DNA of 64,000 nt from Chlorobiota bacterium (GCA_016700335.1 CP065014.1:967001-1031000), one strand, 5' to 3'. Shown: positions 28,658 through 39,864, counted from the stretch's first letter. Numbers and translations are program-made. Notes: a model not told the origin generated them from the letters alone.

Positions 28658-29098
28658 ATGCAAGATACAGAAGTACTAAGGCAATCAGTTGAAGATAAAA
28701 TAAGAATTTGCCTGAAAGAATATTTTCCAGATTTCAACGAATTCCCAGGAGGAGCTTTTACAGTTTCTCAGGGTTCTGCAGTTATTAGTATATTTTTAAG
28801 AGTATGGCATGAAGGGGATATTGCAGTAACATTTACAAGCCAATTAGTTACTGGTGCTGTTGTTGATGCAAATTTGATGGAATGGTTACTTAAGAAAAAC
28901 TCAGAAATTAACTTTGGTGCTTTTGGGCTGTTGTTTGATAATACAATTGTTTATTCTCATACACTTCCTGGTATGGATTTAAGTGATTCTGAATTAACTT
29001 CAACATTAGCAACAATGGCTACTATAGCTGACTTTTATGATGGAGTAATAGTTGAAATGGCTGGAGGAAAATTAGGAATAGAATATGAAATATTCTAA
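28658..29098 (+). CDS. YbjN domain-containing protein
   Basis: A 146-residue protein of the YbjN / secretion-chaperone-like fold. Segments FNEFPGGAFTVSQGSAVISIF, LLKKNSEINFGAFGLLFDNTIVYSHTLPG and a helical C-terminus (LATMATIADFYDGVIVE) match the family layout. YbjN-type proteins are linked to stress and envelope responses but have no settled biochemical role. It is probably co-transcribed with pspA and ends in a shared terminator. Confidence 0.85.
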   Translation: MQDTEVLRQSVEDKIRICLKEYFPDFNEFPGGAFTVSQGSAVISIFLRVWHEGDIAVTFTSQLVTGAVVDANLMEWLLKKNSEINFGAFGLLFDNTIVYSHTLPGMDLSDSELTSTLATMATIADFYDGVIVEMAGGKLGIEYEIF

Positions 29099-29133
29099 AG
29101 ATATTTTTTAAGTAATTTAGTAAAACTAAATAA

Positions 29134-29163
29134 AAGAGGAGCAGTTGTAATATTGCTCCTCTT
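29134..29163 (+). terminator. Bidirectional terminator between ybjN-like and clpB-like genes
   Basis: AAGAGGAGCA (29134-29143) and TGCTCCTCTT (29154-29163) form a perfect 10-bp stem with a 10-nt loop. It lies between convergent genes, with T-rich sequence on the plus-strand side and A-rich sequence on the other. Confidence 0.8.
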
Positions 29164-29170
29164 ACTATTT

Positions 29171-30493
29171 TTAAATATTATCTAAAAGTAATTCTCTTTT
29201 TAAAGCTTCTTTTTCAATTTCTAATTGCCTGATTCTACGATTTATTATTTCTAATTCTTCTGGAGTTGAATCTAATTCAATTCTTAATTTAGATGCAGCT
29301 TCATCAATCAAATCAATTGCTTTATCTGGCAAAAATCTATCTGCAATATACCTTTCAGATAACTGTGCAGCTGATACTATAGCTGCATCTGTAATTCGTG
29401 TTCCGTGATGCAATTCATATTTTTCTTTCAAACCTCTAAGTATTGTAATTGTATCCTCTATACTCGGCTCATTTACCAAAATTGGTTGGAATCTACGTTC
29501 CAAAGCAGGATCTTTTTCAATATACTTTCTGTATTCGTCTAGAGTTGTTGCGCCAATTGCATGAAGTTCACCACGAGCTAATGCTGGCTTTAAAATATTT
29601 GCAGCATCAACAGAACCTGATGAAGCTCCAGCACCAACTAAAGTATGTAACTCATCTATAAATAAAATGATTTCACCATTTGATTCAGATACTTCATTAA
29701 CAACACTTTTTAAACGTTCTTCAAATTGCCCTCTAAACGAAGTTCCAGCTATTAATGATGCCATATCAAGAGCAATAATTTGTTTACTTTTTAATCCTTC
29801 AGGTACGTCATTCTGAATAATTCTAATTGCTATACCCTCAGCAATTGCAGTTTTACCAACTCCTGGCTCACCTATTAAGACTGGATTATTTTTAGTTCTT
29901 CTCATTAAAACCTGCATTACCCTTCTAATCTCATCATCTCTGCCAATAACAGGATCTAATTTACCATTATGAGCCATATCATTTAAGTTCTTTCCATACC
30001 TTGAAAGAGCTTGATATTTATCTTCTGGATTTTGGTCAGTAATTTTTTGAGAGCCTCTAATTTCCTTTAATGCAGAATTGACAGAGTCTTTATTTATTCC
30101 CTGATCATTTAAAAGCGCAGCAGTTGTAGTTGATTTGTCATTTGTTAGTGAAAGCAAAAGGTGTTCAGTTGATACATAATCATCTTGCATTTCCTGTGAA
30201 ATTTTAGTAGCATTTTCAATAATTTTTGCAGTGTTAGGAGAAACATATTGATTTCCAATCCCTGCTCCTGATATTTTTGGAAGTGATTCTAAAGTTTGGT
30301 TTACTTTTACTTTAAGATAATTAAGATTAGCTCCAATTTTTAAAAACATTGGTGGAACAATTCCATTAGAATCTTGCAACATTGAAGCCAATAAATGTAT
30401 TGGTTCTATTTGTTGATTGGAATAAGAGGACGCAATTTCTTGTGCAGTTTGAACAATTCCCTGAGCTTTTATTGTAAGTTTATTTAAATTCAT
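29171..30493 (-). CDS. clpB: ClpB-like disaggregase, truncated after the first AAA+ module
   Basis: A 440-residue protein matching the N-terminal half of ClpB/Hsp104. Residues 1-~150 are the Clp N-domain (two repeats, each with EPIHLLASM or STEHLLLSL). Residues ~160-400 are AAA+ module 1: Walker [14 protein letters not shown], Walker [37 protein letters not shown] with the Arg finger, and [15 protein letters not shown]. It then enters the start of the coiled-coil middle domain ([14 protein letters not shown]) and stops. The second AAA+ module and the rest of the middle domain, about 420 residues of a normal ~860-residue ClpB, are absent. No remnant lies in the 72 bp to the next gene. It cannot be a standard two-ring disaggregase on its own. 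Confidence 0.9.
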   Translation of the reverse strand: MNLNKLTIKAQGIVQTAQEIASSYSNQQIEPIHLLASMLQDSNGIVPPMFLKIGANLNYLKVKVNQTLESLPKISGAGIGNQYVSPNTAKIIENATKISQEMQDDYVSTEHLLLSLTNDKSTTTAALLNDQGINKDSVNSALKEIRGSQKITDQNPEDKYQALSRYGKNLNDMAHNGKLDPVIGRDDEIRRVMQVLMRRTKNNPVLIGEPGVGKTAIAEGIAIRIIQNDVPEGLKSKQIIALDMASLIAGTSFRGQFEERLKSVVNEVSESNGEIILFIDELHTLVGAGASSGSVDAANILKPALARGELHAIGATTLDEYRKYIEKDPALERRFQPILVNEPSIEDTITILRGLKEKYELHHGTRITDAAIVSAAQLSERYIADRFLPDKAIDLIDEAASKLRIELDSTPEELEIINRRIRQLEIEKEALKRELLLDNI

Positions 30494-30558
30494 ATTATGC
30501 TTAATGTTGTATTGAAACTGACGAAGTAAATTTTTTAATGTTGTAATAAAATTTAGAA

Positions 30559-33500
30559 TTAACCTACAATTAATTCAATGCTATCATCTCCATAAATTTC
30601 TTGAAGACCCTTTATGAATTCATTGTTAGGAGTAATTGAAATTAATTTTGAAACCCATTTTCCTTGAACAACATTTTTATCATTATAAATTCTGAAGATA
30701 CATTGTAAATCTCCTCTGTGTTTGTTCATTAATTCTTTTGTTAAAATAGCATCATTGTAATCTACTTTATTTAAATAAACATTAATTGCAACTGCACTTG
30801 TATATCTAGCTCTGGCTTGATTTATAGGAACAATATCATCTACTATTATCTTTAATTCACTTGCTCCGCTAATATCAGATTTTCCAACAACAAACACAAC
30901 ATCTCCAATATTTATATTTTTTTGATTCTTTTTGTAAGAATCGCTCCAACAAATACACTCTCCTTTTCCAGTAAAATCTTCCAGAGTGAAAAAGCACATC
31001 ATATTTTCTCTTTTATCTAATTTTGTTCTAATGCCAGAAATTATACCACATGCACGAACAACTTTATTTACATCTTTAATTTCATCAATATCTCCAAATT
31101 TAATCTGAGAAAAAGCTTTTACATCTATTGCATAATCTTGTAATGGATGACCACTAACATAAAAACTTAATACTTCATTCTCTCTTTTTAATCTTTCCAT
31201 ATTATTCCAATCCTCAAATTTTGGGAGGGAAGGTTCTGGTAGATCATTATCTAAACCGTTTCCTCCAAACAATGAATTCATACCATTGATTTTGCTTTCA
31301 CTATAAGCGGCTGCAAATTGAATAGATGCTTCAATTGCTTCAAAACAGGCTCTTCTATTTGAATGTAAAGTATCGAAAGCACCAGAACAAACAAGGCTTT
31401 CAAGAAGTCTTTTGTTAACATTACTATTAGAAGATAATCTTTTTGTAAAATCAAAAATTGATTTATAATCACCATTTAATTCCCTCTCTTTAATAAGTTC
31501 AGAAACAATACCAGATCCAACATTTTTAATAGCAGCCATACCAAAAATTATATCTCCATTTTCTGATACATTAAAATCTAATGTTGAATTATTTACATTT
31601 GGAGGTAATGTTTTGATTTCGAATTTTTTTCCTTCTTCAATTAATCTTACAACTTTAGCTAAATCTCCAGATTCAGCAGTCATGTTTGCTGCTAGAAACT
31701 CAGGTGTATAATTTGCTTTTAAGTAAGCAGTTTGGTATGCTATATAACTATAAGCTAATGAATGAGATTTGTTAAAACCATAATCAGCAAATTTCACCAT
31801 CATGTCCCAAATCTCATTACTTATCTTTTTATCAATTTCATTAATCTTACAACCTTCCAAATACAATGGCTTCATTTCATCCATATATTTAATTTGCTTC
31901 TTACCCATTGCACGCCTTAAGTTATCGGCTTGAGCTAAAGTAAATCCTCCTAACTTTTGTGCTATTTGCATAATCTGTTCTTGATAGACAGTTATCCCAT
32001 TTGTTTTACCAAGAATTGGAGTTAACATTGGATGCAGATATTCTATCTTTTTTCTACCATGTTTCCTTTCAATAAATTCTGGGATATTTTCCATAGGACC
32101 AGGTCGATAAAGGGCATTCATTGCAGTTAAATCCTCAAGTGTTGATGGCTTTAACTGTTTTAAATATTCTTGCATAGGTACAGATTCAAATTGAAAAACT
32201 CCTATTGTATGCCCTCTCCCAATCATATCATATGTCTTTTCATCATCTAATACAATTTTATCAATATCGATTTCTATGGATCTTCTTTTTTTAATAAGCC
32301 TTAGAGCTGAATCAATCATAGATAAAGTCCTTAAGCCTAAAAAGTCCATTTTAAGCAAACCAGCTTCTTCAAGATAATTCATTGTATATTGAGAAGCTAA
32401 ACCACTACCAGGAGTCTGATATAAAGGTATGTAATTTTCTAATGGACCAGGTGCAATTACTACTCCAGCAGCATGAAGTGAAGAGTTTCTGCAAAGCCCT
32501 TCAAGCACTAATGAATATTCTATTAACTTAATAATCTTTGGATCATCAGATTCTTTTAACCATTTCAATTCAGCATTTTCAATTGCTTCTTTCAATGGCT
32601 GAACTCTACCAAATTTCACAGTAATTTTTTCTGTAATTGAATTAATTACTGATAAGGGTACACCAAGAACTCTTCCAACATCTTTCAAAACTGCTCTTGA
32701 TGATAAAGTACCAAATGTAATGATTTGAGCTACTGCATCATTACCATATTTTTGCCTTACATATTCAATTACTTTTTCACGTTCTGTGTCAGAAAAATCA
32801 ATATCAATATCTGGCATTGAAACCCTATCTGGATTCAAAAATCTTTCAAAAAGCAAATCATAAGGTAATGGATCTACGTTTGTAATTCCAAGAGCATATG
32901 CAACAATTGAACCTGCTGCAGAGCCTCTTCCAGGTCCTACAGAAACACCCATTTCTCTTGCAGCACTTATGAAGTCTTGTACAATTAAAAAGTAACCAGC
33001 ATAACCCATTCTAGTTATAACATCTAGTTCAAATTTAGTTCTTTCATTAACGACCTCATTTGCATTTTCTCCATATCTGGAAGTAATACCTTTCCAGGTT
33101 ATTTCATCTAGGTATGAATCTAAATTAACAGCTTTTGATTCAGTTGGAATTGGAAAATTAGGCAAATGCAAATCGTTAGGTAACTCTACATTACATTTTT
33201 CTGCAACTTCAAGAGTAGAGTAAAATGCATCAGGGAATTCTCCAAGCATTAATTTCATTTCATCAACTGATTTAAAATAAAACTCTGGTGTTTTATACTT
33301 TAAATTAGTTTCAATTTCATTTCCTGTTAATGCATTTTTTCCACTTGCATCTCTTATATGTAATAGAACATTATGAGCAACTGCATGTTCCTTCTTAATA
33401 TAATGAACATCGTTTGTTGCAATAATTTTAAGCCCGAATTCTTTAGCTAATATTGGTGCATGATGTAAGATATTTTTATCTACATCTAAATAATGGTTCT

Positions 33501-34035
33501 GGATTTCAATATAAAAGTCATCCTTAAAAACATCTTTATACCAACCAATTGCCTCACGAGCTAAATCAATTTCTTCTCGTATTAAATGAGATGATACCAC
33601 CCCACCTGCACATGCAGATAAAGCAACCAAACCTTTATAATTTTCGGATAATAATTGACGATCTATTCTTGGTTTATAATAGAAACCTTCAGTATGAGCT
33701 CTTGATGTTAATTTACATAAATTTCTATACCCTTCTAAATCTTTAGCAAGTAAAATTAGATGATAATAATTACGTGTTTTTGCTTTAGTATTTGTTGCAA
33801 TTTTATCAAATCTAGAGCCTACTGCCATATAAACTTCACATCCTAAAATTGGCTTAATACCTGCCTTGCGTGCCTTTGTATAAAACTCCATCAATCCAAA
33901 AGTTACCCCATGATCCGTTAAAGCCACAGAGTTCATATTATTGTCTTTTGTAGCTTTAATAAGAGCGTCAACCGAACATGCTGCGTCTAATAAAGAATAG
34001 TGTGTATGATTATGAAGATGTATAAATTCTGACAT
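30559..34035 (-). CDS. dnaE: DNA polymerase III alpha subunit
   Basis: A 1,158-residue replicative polymerase of the DnaE1 type. It begins with a PHP domain ([16 protein letters not shown], residues 6-21; ALTDHG). The polymerase active site includes [18 protein letters not shown] (about 365) and PDIDIDFSD (about 400) with catalytic Asp residues. The finger region has [12 protein letters not shown] and [14 protein letters not shown]. Helix-hairpin-helix ([11 protein letters not shown]) and OB-fold ([27 protein letters not shown]) domains follow near the C-terminus. Length is normal. The clpB-like gene follows 65 bp downstream on the same strand, and the upstream side opens into a 419-bp divergent spacer. 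Confidence 0.97.
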   Translation of the reverse strand: MSEFIHLHNHTHYSLLDAACSVDALIKATKDNNMNSVALTDHGVTFGLMEFYTKARKAGIKPILGCEVYMAVGSRFDKIATNTKAKTRNYYHLILLAKDLEGYRNLCKLTSRAHTEGFYYKPRIDRQLLSENYKGLVALSACAGGVVSSHLIREEIDLAREAIGWYKDVFKDDFYIEIQNHYLDVDKNILHHAPILAKEFGLKIIATNDVHYIKKEHAVAHNVLLHIRDASGKNALTGNEIETNLKYKTPEFYFKSVDEMKLMLGEFPDAFYSTLEVAEKCNVELPNDLHLPNFPIPTESKAVNLDSYLDEITWKGITSRYGENANEVVNERTKFELDVITRMGYAGYFLIVQDFISAAREMGVSVGPGRGSAAGSIVAYALGITNVDPLPYDLLFERFLNPDRVSMPDIDIDFSDTEREKVIEYVRQKYGNDAVAQIITFGTLSSRAVLKDVGRVLGVPLSVINSITEKITVKFGRVQPLKEAIENAELKWLKESDDPKIIKLIEYSLVLEGLCRNSSLHAAGVVIAPGPLENYIPLYQTPGSGLASQYTMNYLEEAGLLKMDFLGLRTLSMIDSALRLIKKRRSIEIDIDKIVLDDEKTYDMIGRGHTIGVFQFESVPMQEYLKQLKPSTLEDLTAMNALYRPGPMENIPEFIERKHGRKKIEYLHPMLTPILGKTNGITVYQEQIMQIAQKLGGFTLAQADNLRRAMGKKQIKYMDEMKPLYLEGCKINEIDKKISNEIWDMMVKFADYGFNKSHSLAYSYIAYQTAYLKANYTPEFLAANMTAESGDLAKVVRLIEEGKKFEIKTLPPNVNNSTLDFNVSENGDIIFGMAAIKNVGSGIVSELIKERELNGDYKSIFDFTKRLSSNSNVNKRLLESLVCSGAFDTLHSNRRACFEAIEASIQFAAAYSESKINGMNSLFGGNGLDNDLPEPSLPKFEDWNNMERLKRENEVLSFYVSGHPLQDYAIDVKAFSQIKFGDIDEIKDVNKVVRACGIISGIRTKLDKRENMMCFFTLEDFTGKGECICWSDSYKKNQKNINIGDVVFVVGKSDISGASELKIIVDDIVPINQARARYTSAVAINVYLNKVDYNDAILTKELMNKHRGDLQCIFRIYNDKNVVQGKWVSKLISITPNNEFIKGLQEIYGDDSIELIVG

Positions 34036-34454
34036 TTTTTGAAATTATATTTTAAGAAAAGGGGTAAAATTCCTAAATTAATAGTATTAGTTTGAACTAT
34101 AAAATTTATAAATAATTTATTATGAATATAAATCTAATTATATTATAAATCTCAATTCAAATTAATTCAATATGTAATTTATTTTTTGAAAATTAATAAA
34201 AAAGTCAAGTCCAAAATTTATAATTTTCTTACTAATTAAATTCTATTAATATTAATTGAAACAACAAATAAATAAATAGTATAATTATTAAATTCAAATT
34301 GAAATTACAAGATTTGATGTATTAAAGTTTTATTCACTTTTTTATATCAAAAAAAATAAAAATTTGTTTTCATTTATTTTGTAAACAACTAAATTTGATT
34401 TGCTGTATTTATTTACTAAACTTATTGGAATAAAATTATTTTACTTTTAAAAAT
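34036..34454 (+). other. Divergent non-coding spacer between dnaE and the AlbA_2 gene
   Basis: 419 bp, more than 80% A+T by eye, with no reading frame. It must contain promoters for both flanking genes, but no clear TTTG/TAnnTTTG pair was found. Confidence 0.5.
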
Positions 34455-35126
34455 TTGGGAAAGTTGGAAGTTATTAATTGGCAAGGTCTTCGAGATGCAA
34501 TTGAAATTGGAGAATGTGAGAATATAGAATTCAAACACGAGTTTTCTACTTATGAAAAAATGGCAAAGGAAATTTGTGCTTTTGCAAACACTAGAGGAGG
34601 AGTAATTTTAATTGGAATTGATGATAATGGTAGAATTTCAGGAATTGAAAGTGAAAAAGAAAGTACTGCATTAATTGAACATTCATCTCAATTTTATTGT
34701 TATCCAGCAGTAAAAATGTATATTAAAGTAATAGAGTATAATGGGCTTGATGTTTTAATTGTAAATGTACCTGAAAGCAATAACAAACCTCATGCTGTAG
34801 TTCTTAATAACAATAATTTATCTCCAGAAAAAGATAACAGAGTTTATATAAGACTAAAAGATAAAAGTGTAATTGCAAGTAAAGAAGTGACGAAAGTTCT
34901 TGAAGGAAAAAGAGCAGATTCTCCACCACTTCAAATTAAGATTGGTTGGTTAGAAAAATTATTGATGGGGTATCTAGAAAAAAATGAGAGGATAACCATA
35001 GCACAATTTAGGTCATTAGCGAACATTTCTCAAAGAAGAGCTTCAAGGTGTTTAGTTCATTTAGTTAGAGCAGGTGTGATAAGAATATTTACAGATGAAG
35101 GGGAAGATTATTATACTTTATCTTAA
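34455..35126 (+). CDS. AlbA_2 (Schlafen-type) putative DNA-binding regulator
   Basis: A 223-residue protein. Residues ~15-150 form an AlbA_2 domain: ECENIEFKHEF, EICAFANTRGGVILIGIDDNGRISGI and the RVYIRLKDKSV strand. The C-terminal ~65 residues look like a winged helix (ERITIAQFRSLANISQRRASRCLVHLVRAGVI). Such proteins are annotated as transcriptional regulators and bind nucleic acids; targets are not predictable. The assigned start is TTG at 34455. Another in-frame TTG at 34464 is equally possible, and no ATG precedes the domain. It converges with the polysaccharide deacetylase gene, 4 bp away. Confidence 0.82.
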   Translation: MGKLEVINWQGLRDAIEIGECENIEFKHEFSTYEKMAKEICAFANTRGGVILIGIDDNGRISGIESEKESTALIEHSSQFYCYPAVKMYIKVIEYNGLDVLIVNVPESNNKPHAVVLNNNNLSPEKDNRVYIRLKDKSVIASKEVTKVLEGKRADSPPLQIKIGWLEKLLMGYLEKNERITIAQFRSLANISQRRASRCLVHLVRAGVIRIFTDEGEDYYTLS

Positions 35127-35130
35127 CAAT

Positions 35131-36651
35131 TTATATTTTATTTTTTGAGATATAATCTTCAATAGAGTTTCTAATATTCCTCCAGAATGGTCTTCTATTG
35201 TCAAATTGAGATACTGATTTATCTTCTGTTAAAAAGTTATTTTTCTCTTTAATAATCTCATCACTTTTAATACTTATAACATTCAAATTATTTGTTGAAT
35301 CTTTAACTATAAGATTATTTTCTGAATACAAAATAAGTTTTAAAGTTGAATCTAAATTACCCTTAACCTCAACACCTATATTAGAAGTATTAACACCAAA
35401 ATTTGCATTTTGTCTGATTAACAACCACTCTGAATACTCATTAAAAGTGTAATTATTTATATTTAATTTATTGATATATTCAAAAATTAATTCAAGAACA
35501 TTTAGCCTTCCATCAAGTGGATGATAGTAAAGTAAAATTGGTTCTTGTAGAGAATATTTTTTGTAAATTACCTTTTTAAAATAGTTAAGTATCTCTTCAT
35601 CAGTTGCTTTAGTTCTTTTAAAACTACCAATACAAATTGGATGAATTGGTATTTGCAATCTGTTGTTAAAATGATATGGTAAGTTGTCATAATCTAAAGA
35701 AAACTCACTTGAATATTTAAAATCAAATTTGTTCAAAGCAATTGCTAGGTTATTACTCCAAGCACCAAAAGGAGCAGCAAATCCATAAACTTTTAACCCA
35801 TTTTCCTCTAATAAATTTTTACAACAATTTATATCTACAAATTGTTCAATTTCATTATCAAACAACTTGTGAGAATGAGTATGAACTGCTATTTCATCAT
35901 TTTCAAATTGATTAAACAAATTAATATAATTTTCATGAGCTTCAGAATGAACAAACCAAGTTGATTTAATTCCATTTTTTGAACAAACATTTTTGAGTAA
36001 AATCAAATCTTGTTTACTTGAAAAATCAGTATCAATTCTTAATAAAAATATGCTCCTATTTTTTGGTGAATCACATATTTTTACAAATGGAATATCTCCT
36101 GTTAAATGTATTTTAATGATGACAAACTCTATCATTTTTCTGATAAAAAATTTGCTATTTTTATTTACAATTTCATCTGGAAATACTTTTGAAGGAGATA
36201 AGAAAAATTTTCTTTTAGATGATTTGTTTGAAATTATTTTTTCACAATTAAAACCAATTGAAGCAATAGTTCCATTACCATAATTATAAAAAGCAACTGC
36301 CCCATCAAACAATTTATCTCCTTGTTTAAAATGCCTTACAAAAGAGTAAACATCGAATGAGTAACCTTTTTCTAAAATACCTTTTGTATCAATTATACAT
36401 CTTTTATATTTGGTTTTGTATTCAAATTTAAAATGATTAGTAGTATCAATAATCAATCCATTATTTTGAAGAAATTGATCAATTATATTTTTTTGTTTAA
36501 TGTACAAATAAGATGTAATAACAATACATGAGTATTCATTATCGGAGAAATTATTCCAATTTATAATAGAATAACAAACACCTAATTGTTCAAATAAAAT
36601 TTCCCATGCAGGAGTAATTTCAGTAATTCCGATATTAATTTTTTTATTCAA
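35131..36651 (-). CDS. Polysaccharide deacetylase family protein
   Basis: A 506-residue protein with a NodB-type carbohydrate esterase domain in its middle (about residues 200-400). Metal-binding Asp is in LLRIDTDFSS and the His pair in AVHTHSHKLFD. AAPFGAWSNN is the substrate loop and ILLYYHPLDGRL the late motif. The N-terminal ~190 residues (INIGITEITPAWEILFEQLG, SCIVITSYLYI) resemble a class I glutamine-amidotransferase-like or receiver fold. The C-terminal ~110 residues look beta-rich. No signal peptide is evident. It would remove N-acetyl groups from a surface polysaccharide or peptidoglycan. The start TTG at 36651 lies 1 nt after the stop of the frameshifted upstream gene, so the pair is translationally linked. 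Confidence 0.85.
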   Translation of the reverse strand: MNKKINIGITEITPAWEILFEQLGVCYSIINWNNFSDNEYSCIVITSYLYIKQKNIIDQFLQNNGLIIDTTNHFKFEYKTKYKRCIIDTKGILEKGYSFDVYSFVRHFKQGDKLFDGAVAFYNYGNGTIASIGFNCEKIISNKSSKRKFFLSPSKVFPDEIVNKNSKFFIRKMIEFVIIKIHLTGDIPFVKICDSPKNRSIFLLRIDTDFSSKQDLILLKNVCSKNGIKSTWFVHSEAHENYINLFNQFENDEIAVHTHSHKLFDNEIEQFVDINCCKNLLEENGLKVYGFAAPFGAWSNNLAIALNKFDFKYSSEFSLDYDNLPYHFNNRLQIPIHPICIGSFKRTKATDEEILNYFKKVIYKKYSLQEPILLYYHPLDGRLNVLELIFEYINKLNINNYTFNEYSEWLLIRQNANFGVNTSNIGVEVKGNLDSTLKLILYSENNLIVKDSTNNLNVISIKSDEIIKEKNNFLTEDKSVSQFDNRRPFWRNIRNSIEDYISKNKI

Positions 36652-36652
36652 A

Positions 36653-37205
36653 TCAATTTAAGATAAATTCTGTGTCTTCATAAGATAATGGATGCATTTC
36701 ATACCATCCCTCAAAATCAGTATCCCACCTAACTTCACCTTTTACTTTAATTATATCACCTTTTTTTGGTATTCTGCTTTTATAATCTTTTGATGAATTA
36801 AATCTATATTCAACTCTTAAAAATCTATTTTGTTTTATTGTTCCAATCTCACCAAAAGTAAATTGAGAATTGTTAGCCTCTAAAAAAAATAATTCTAAAT
36901 CTATAGTTGCAAAACTATCATTTGATTTTCCAACTGGACGAATTACATAACCAATAACAGTAACTTTATTTAATTCAAAAGGAATATCTATCCATCCAGA
37001 AACACCTTTATCTTTAAATAAAGGTGTTGTTTTAAAGGCTAAGTCTTTATCTAGATCATCTAAAGCTTTATTTGGAATTATATGTAAAGTTCGTGCAAAA
37101 ATTTCTTCTGGTTTTAAAGGTTGAAGTATATTAATCCAAACATCAGAAATATCTTGATGTTTAAAAAATAGTGCATAAAATAAATAATAAAATAAAGTTG
37201 AACAT
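36653..37205 (-). pseudogene. Small exported protein gene with a one-base homopolymer frameshift
   Basis: On the minus strand the ATG at 37205 begins MFNFILLFILCTIF, a signal- or lipoprotein-like N-terminus, and then hits TAA right after a run of six T (plus-strand A6 at 37163-37168). One base out of frame, a long open frame runs to TGA at 36655-36653: FKHQDISDVWINILQPLKPE, GWIDIPFELNKVTVIGYVIR, ATIDLELFFLEANNS, IPKKGDIIKVKGEVRWDTD, FEGWYEMHPLSYEDTEFILN. Removing one T joins them into a 183-residue protein (the 553-nt span is 3n+1). That frame has no start codon of its own before its late Met. The C-terminal part looks like an OB-fold-type beta domain; no family is recognised. It is coupled to the deacetylase gene. 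Confidence 0.75.
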
Positions 37206-37241
37206 TATATGGTGTTCTTTTAATGAAAAATTTAAGTTAAT

Positions 37242-37269
37242 TTTGAATGAACAAATAGTAATATATTTG
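37242..37269 (+). promoter_or_regulatory. Bacteroidota-type promoter upstream of bamA
   Basis: TTTG (37242-37245) and TATATTTG (37262-37269), followed by C, match the -33/-7 consensus. The 16-nt spacer is a little short. It lies about 120 bp before the preferred bamA start. Confidence 0.5.
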
Positions 37270-37390
37270 CGCCCTCTCAAAATATATAATTATTTATTGA
37301 CACGATTAATATATTAAAGAGTCATCAAAAAGTATGAAATTAATTGAGAAACCCTCTAATCGAATTTTGATTTCGTCCAATTTATTTAAA

Positions 37391-39736
37391 ATGAAAAAAT
37401 ACTTAATAATTTTATTTCTAATTACAAATCTTTTTCAGTTGTATTCGCAAACAACTGAACAAGAAGCTAAGTCATTTAAAATAATTGATATAAAAGTTGA
37501 AGGACTTAAAAACTCAAACAAATCTAGCGTTATATCATATTCAGGATTAAGAATTGGAGATGTTATTTCTTTAGGTTCAGATGTTATTCCAAAGTCAATC
37601 AAATCTCTAATGGATCGTGGACTTTACAGTGACGCCAAAATATATGTTGAAGATATTGAAAATAAAAATGGTGCAACAATAATTATAAATATTGTTGAAT
37701 ATTCAAGAATTAATGATATCAAATTTAAAGGAAATGATGAATTTGATAATAAAGATTTAGATAAAGAAATTGTTGTAAGAATTGGTGATATTGCTAACCC
37801 TTACGATTTGCTTCGTTCAAGCAATAAAATAAAGAAAAAATATTCTGATGAAGGTTATTTGTTTTCTAGTATAAAATATTTAATAGATAAAAGTTTAGTT
37901 GATACTAACAGGGTTGATGTAACATTTGTTATTACTGAAGGACCAGATGTTAAGATTGGTAATATATATTTTGATGGGAATCAAAAAGTTTTATCATCAG
38001 ATTTAAAAGGTTCTATGAATGATGTTAAAGAAAAATCTTGGTGGCAATTTTGGAGGTCTTCAAAGTTTGATAAAACAAAACTTGCTAAGGATAAAGAAAA
38101 AATTGTTGAGTATTACAAAAAGAATGGATTTATTGATGCTGAAGTTTTAAATGACTCAATTACAATAAATAATTTAACTGGAAGGGCAGATGTATATATC
38201 TCTGTAAGGGAAGGCAAACAAACATATTTAAGGAATGTTGTAGTTCTTGGAAATGTTATTTATCCTTCTGAAGTTATTGAACGCAGATTAGAAGTTAAGA
38301 AAGGAGAAATTTATAATCAAACCCAATTTGATAAAAATTTATCTGGTAATGAAGAGCAAAGTGATATTCAATCTTTATATTTAGATAACGGATTTTTGAC
38401 TGCTAATGTTCAAAAAATGGAAGATCGAATTGAGGATTCTGTTGATGTAACAGTAAAAATTACAGAAGGACCACAAGCAAAATTTAGGTATATAAGTATT
38501 GCAGGAAATACTAAAACTAAAGATAAAGTAATTAGAAGAGAATTATATACATATCCTGGGGATTTGTTTTCTAGGTCAAAAATAATTCGTTCATTAAGAA
38601 ACTTAGCAGGCTTGAATTATTTTAATCCAGAAAAGTTGCAACCTCAGATTAACCCAGTTGATGCAACTTCAGTAGATGTAACTTATACTTTAGAGGAAAA
38701 ACCTAGCGACACTTTTAATGCATCTTTAGGAATAAGTTCTCAAGGTTTGTCTGGTATGTTAGGTGTTACTTTTAATAATTTTTCATTAGCTGAACCTTTA
38801 AGTGGAGGTGCAGGACAAATTTTAAATTTTAATTATGAAAAAAGTGCATATGGTCAAACATTTATGTTTGGTATAACAGAACCATGGCTTTTTGATGAAC
38901 CAACTACATTAGGATCTAGTATATCTTTCAATACATACAGTTCACCAACTTCAGATTATAGTTATCAGAGTTATGTAGGTTCTGTTACTGTTGGTAGAAG
39001 GCTTAGGTGGCCAGATGATTATTTTAGAATTGATGGTGCCGTAAGATATTCAAATAATCATGTAACTAGTTCATCAGTTTCAAATTATACAAATGGTGAT
39101 GAATTTACAATTGCTATAAATTTTTCTAGGAATAGTATAGATAATCCAGTGTTCCCAACAGTAGGAAGCAAATTCAATTTTGGAAATACTTTTGCAGTTT
39201 TAGCAGATGCAAAATATACTAAACATGAAATTAGCACTGATTTCTATTCAAACATTTTTAATGTTTCTGAAACAATGCCAGTTGTATTTTATCTAGGATT
39301 TAATAGTGGAATGTTAAATGTTTCTGGAGATGTAAATAAAATTCAACCACTTACTTTTTATTCAATGGGAGGTAGTGGTATAGGGGGATATAATACAATA
39401 CCCTTGAGAGGTTATCCAGATAGTAAAATTGGAACATATTTGAATAATTCAACTATTCCAACTTCAAAGGTATATGTTAAAGCTAATGCTGAAATAAGAA
39501 TTAGTATATCACAAAATCCAATACCAATTTTCTTCCCATTTTTTGCTGAATGTGGTAATGCATGGGAGAACCTAGATAAAGTAAATATCTTCAACTTAAA
39601 AAGAACTGTTGGAGCAGGAATAAGGGTTGTTGTGCCTGGAGTTGGACTTTTAGGATTTGATTATGCTTACGGATTTGATAAAGATATTAATGGTCAAGTT
39701 GGAGGTTGGCAAACTCATTTTCAATTTGGAAGATAA
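37391..39736 (+). CDS. bamA: Outer membrane protein assembly factor BamA
   Basis: A 781-residue Omp85 protein that inserts beta-barrels into the outer membrane. I choose ATG 37391, not the in-frame ATG 37334, because it starts a clean signal peptide (MKKYLIILFLITNLFQLYSQ). The longer form would put 19 polar residues in front. Residues ~25-430 hold five POTRA repeats (IKVEGLKNSNKSSVISYSGL, DIKFKGNDEFDNKDLDKEI, ISIAGNTKTKDKVIRREL). The C-terminal ~350 residues form the barrel with the conserved loop-6 motif as LRGYPD in GGYNTIPLRGYPD. Its C-terminus reads THFQFGR. Two skp-like genes and lpxD follow, the usual envelope-biogenesis order. Confidence 0.96.
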   Translation: MKKYLIILFLITNLFQLYSQTTEQEAKSFKIIDIKVEGLKNSNKSSVISYSGLRIGDVISLGSDVIPKSIKSLMDRGLYSDAKIYVEDIENKNGATIIINIVEYSRINDIKFKGNDEFDNKDLDKEIVVRIGDIANPYDLLRSSNKIKKKYSDEGYLFSSIKYLIDKSLVDTNRVDVTFVITEGPDVKIGNIYFDGNQKVLSSDLKGSMNDVKEKSWWQFWRSSKFDKTKLAKDKEKIVEYYKKNGFIDAEVLNDSITINNLTGRADVYISVREGKQTYLRNVVVLGNVIYPSEVIERRLEVKKGEIYNQTQFDKNLSGNEEQSDIQSLYLDNGFLTANVQKMEDRIEDSVDVTVKITEGPQAKFRYISIAGNTKTKDKVIRRELYTYPGDLFSRSKIIRSLRNLAGLNYFNPEKLQPQINPVDATSVDVTYTLEEKPSDTFNASLGISSQGLSGMLGVTFNNFSLAEPLSGGAGQILNFNYEKSAYGQTFMFGITEPWLFDEPTTLGSSISFNTYSSPTSDYSYQSYVGSVTVGRRLRWPDDYFRIDGAVRYSNNHVTSSSVSNYTNGDEFTIAINFSRNSIDNPVFPTVGSKFNFGNTFAVLADAKYTKHEISTDFYSNIFNVSETMPVVFYLGFNSGMLNVSGDVNKIQPLTFYSMGGSGIGGYNTIPLRGYPDSKIGTYLNNSTIPTSKVYVKANAEIRISISQNPIPIFFPFFAECGNAWENLDKVNIFNLKRTVGAGIRVVVPGVGLLGFDYAYGFDKDINGQVGGWQTHFQFGR

Positions 39737-39864
39737 AAAACAATTTTAAAACTTATTCGTTAAAGCAATTAAAATTATCAGAATTATTATTTAGAAATTA
39801 ATTGATATAAATCAAAATTTTTTCTGTAAAACTTAAATCATACTTTCATATTAACATTTTAAAA

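Noticed and set aside
29449..29661. Plus-strand frame inside the ClpB-like gene
   Set aside because: It is antisense to well-conserved AAA+ coding sequence and encodes no recognisable protein.
37334..37390. Upstream ATG of bamA adding 19 residues
   Set aside because: It would place polar residues before an otherwise perfect signal peptide that starts at ATG 37391.
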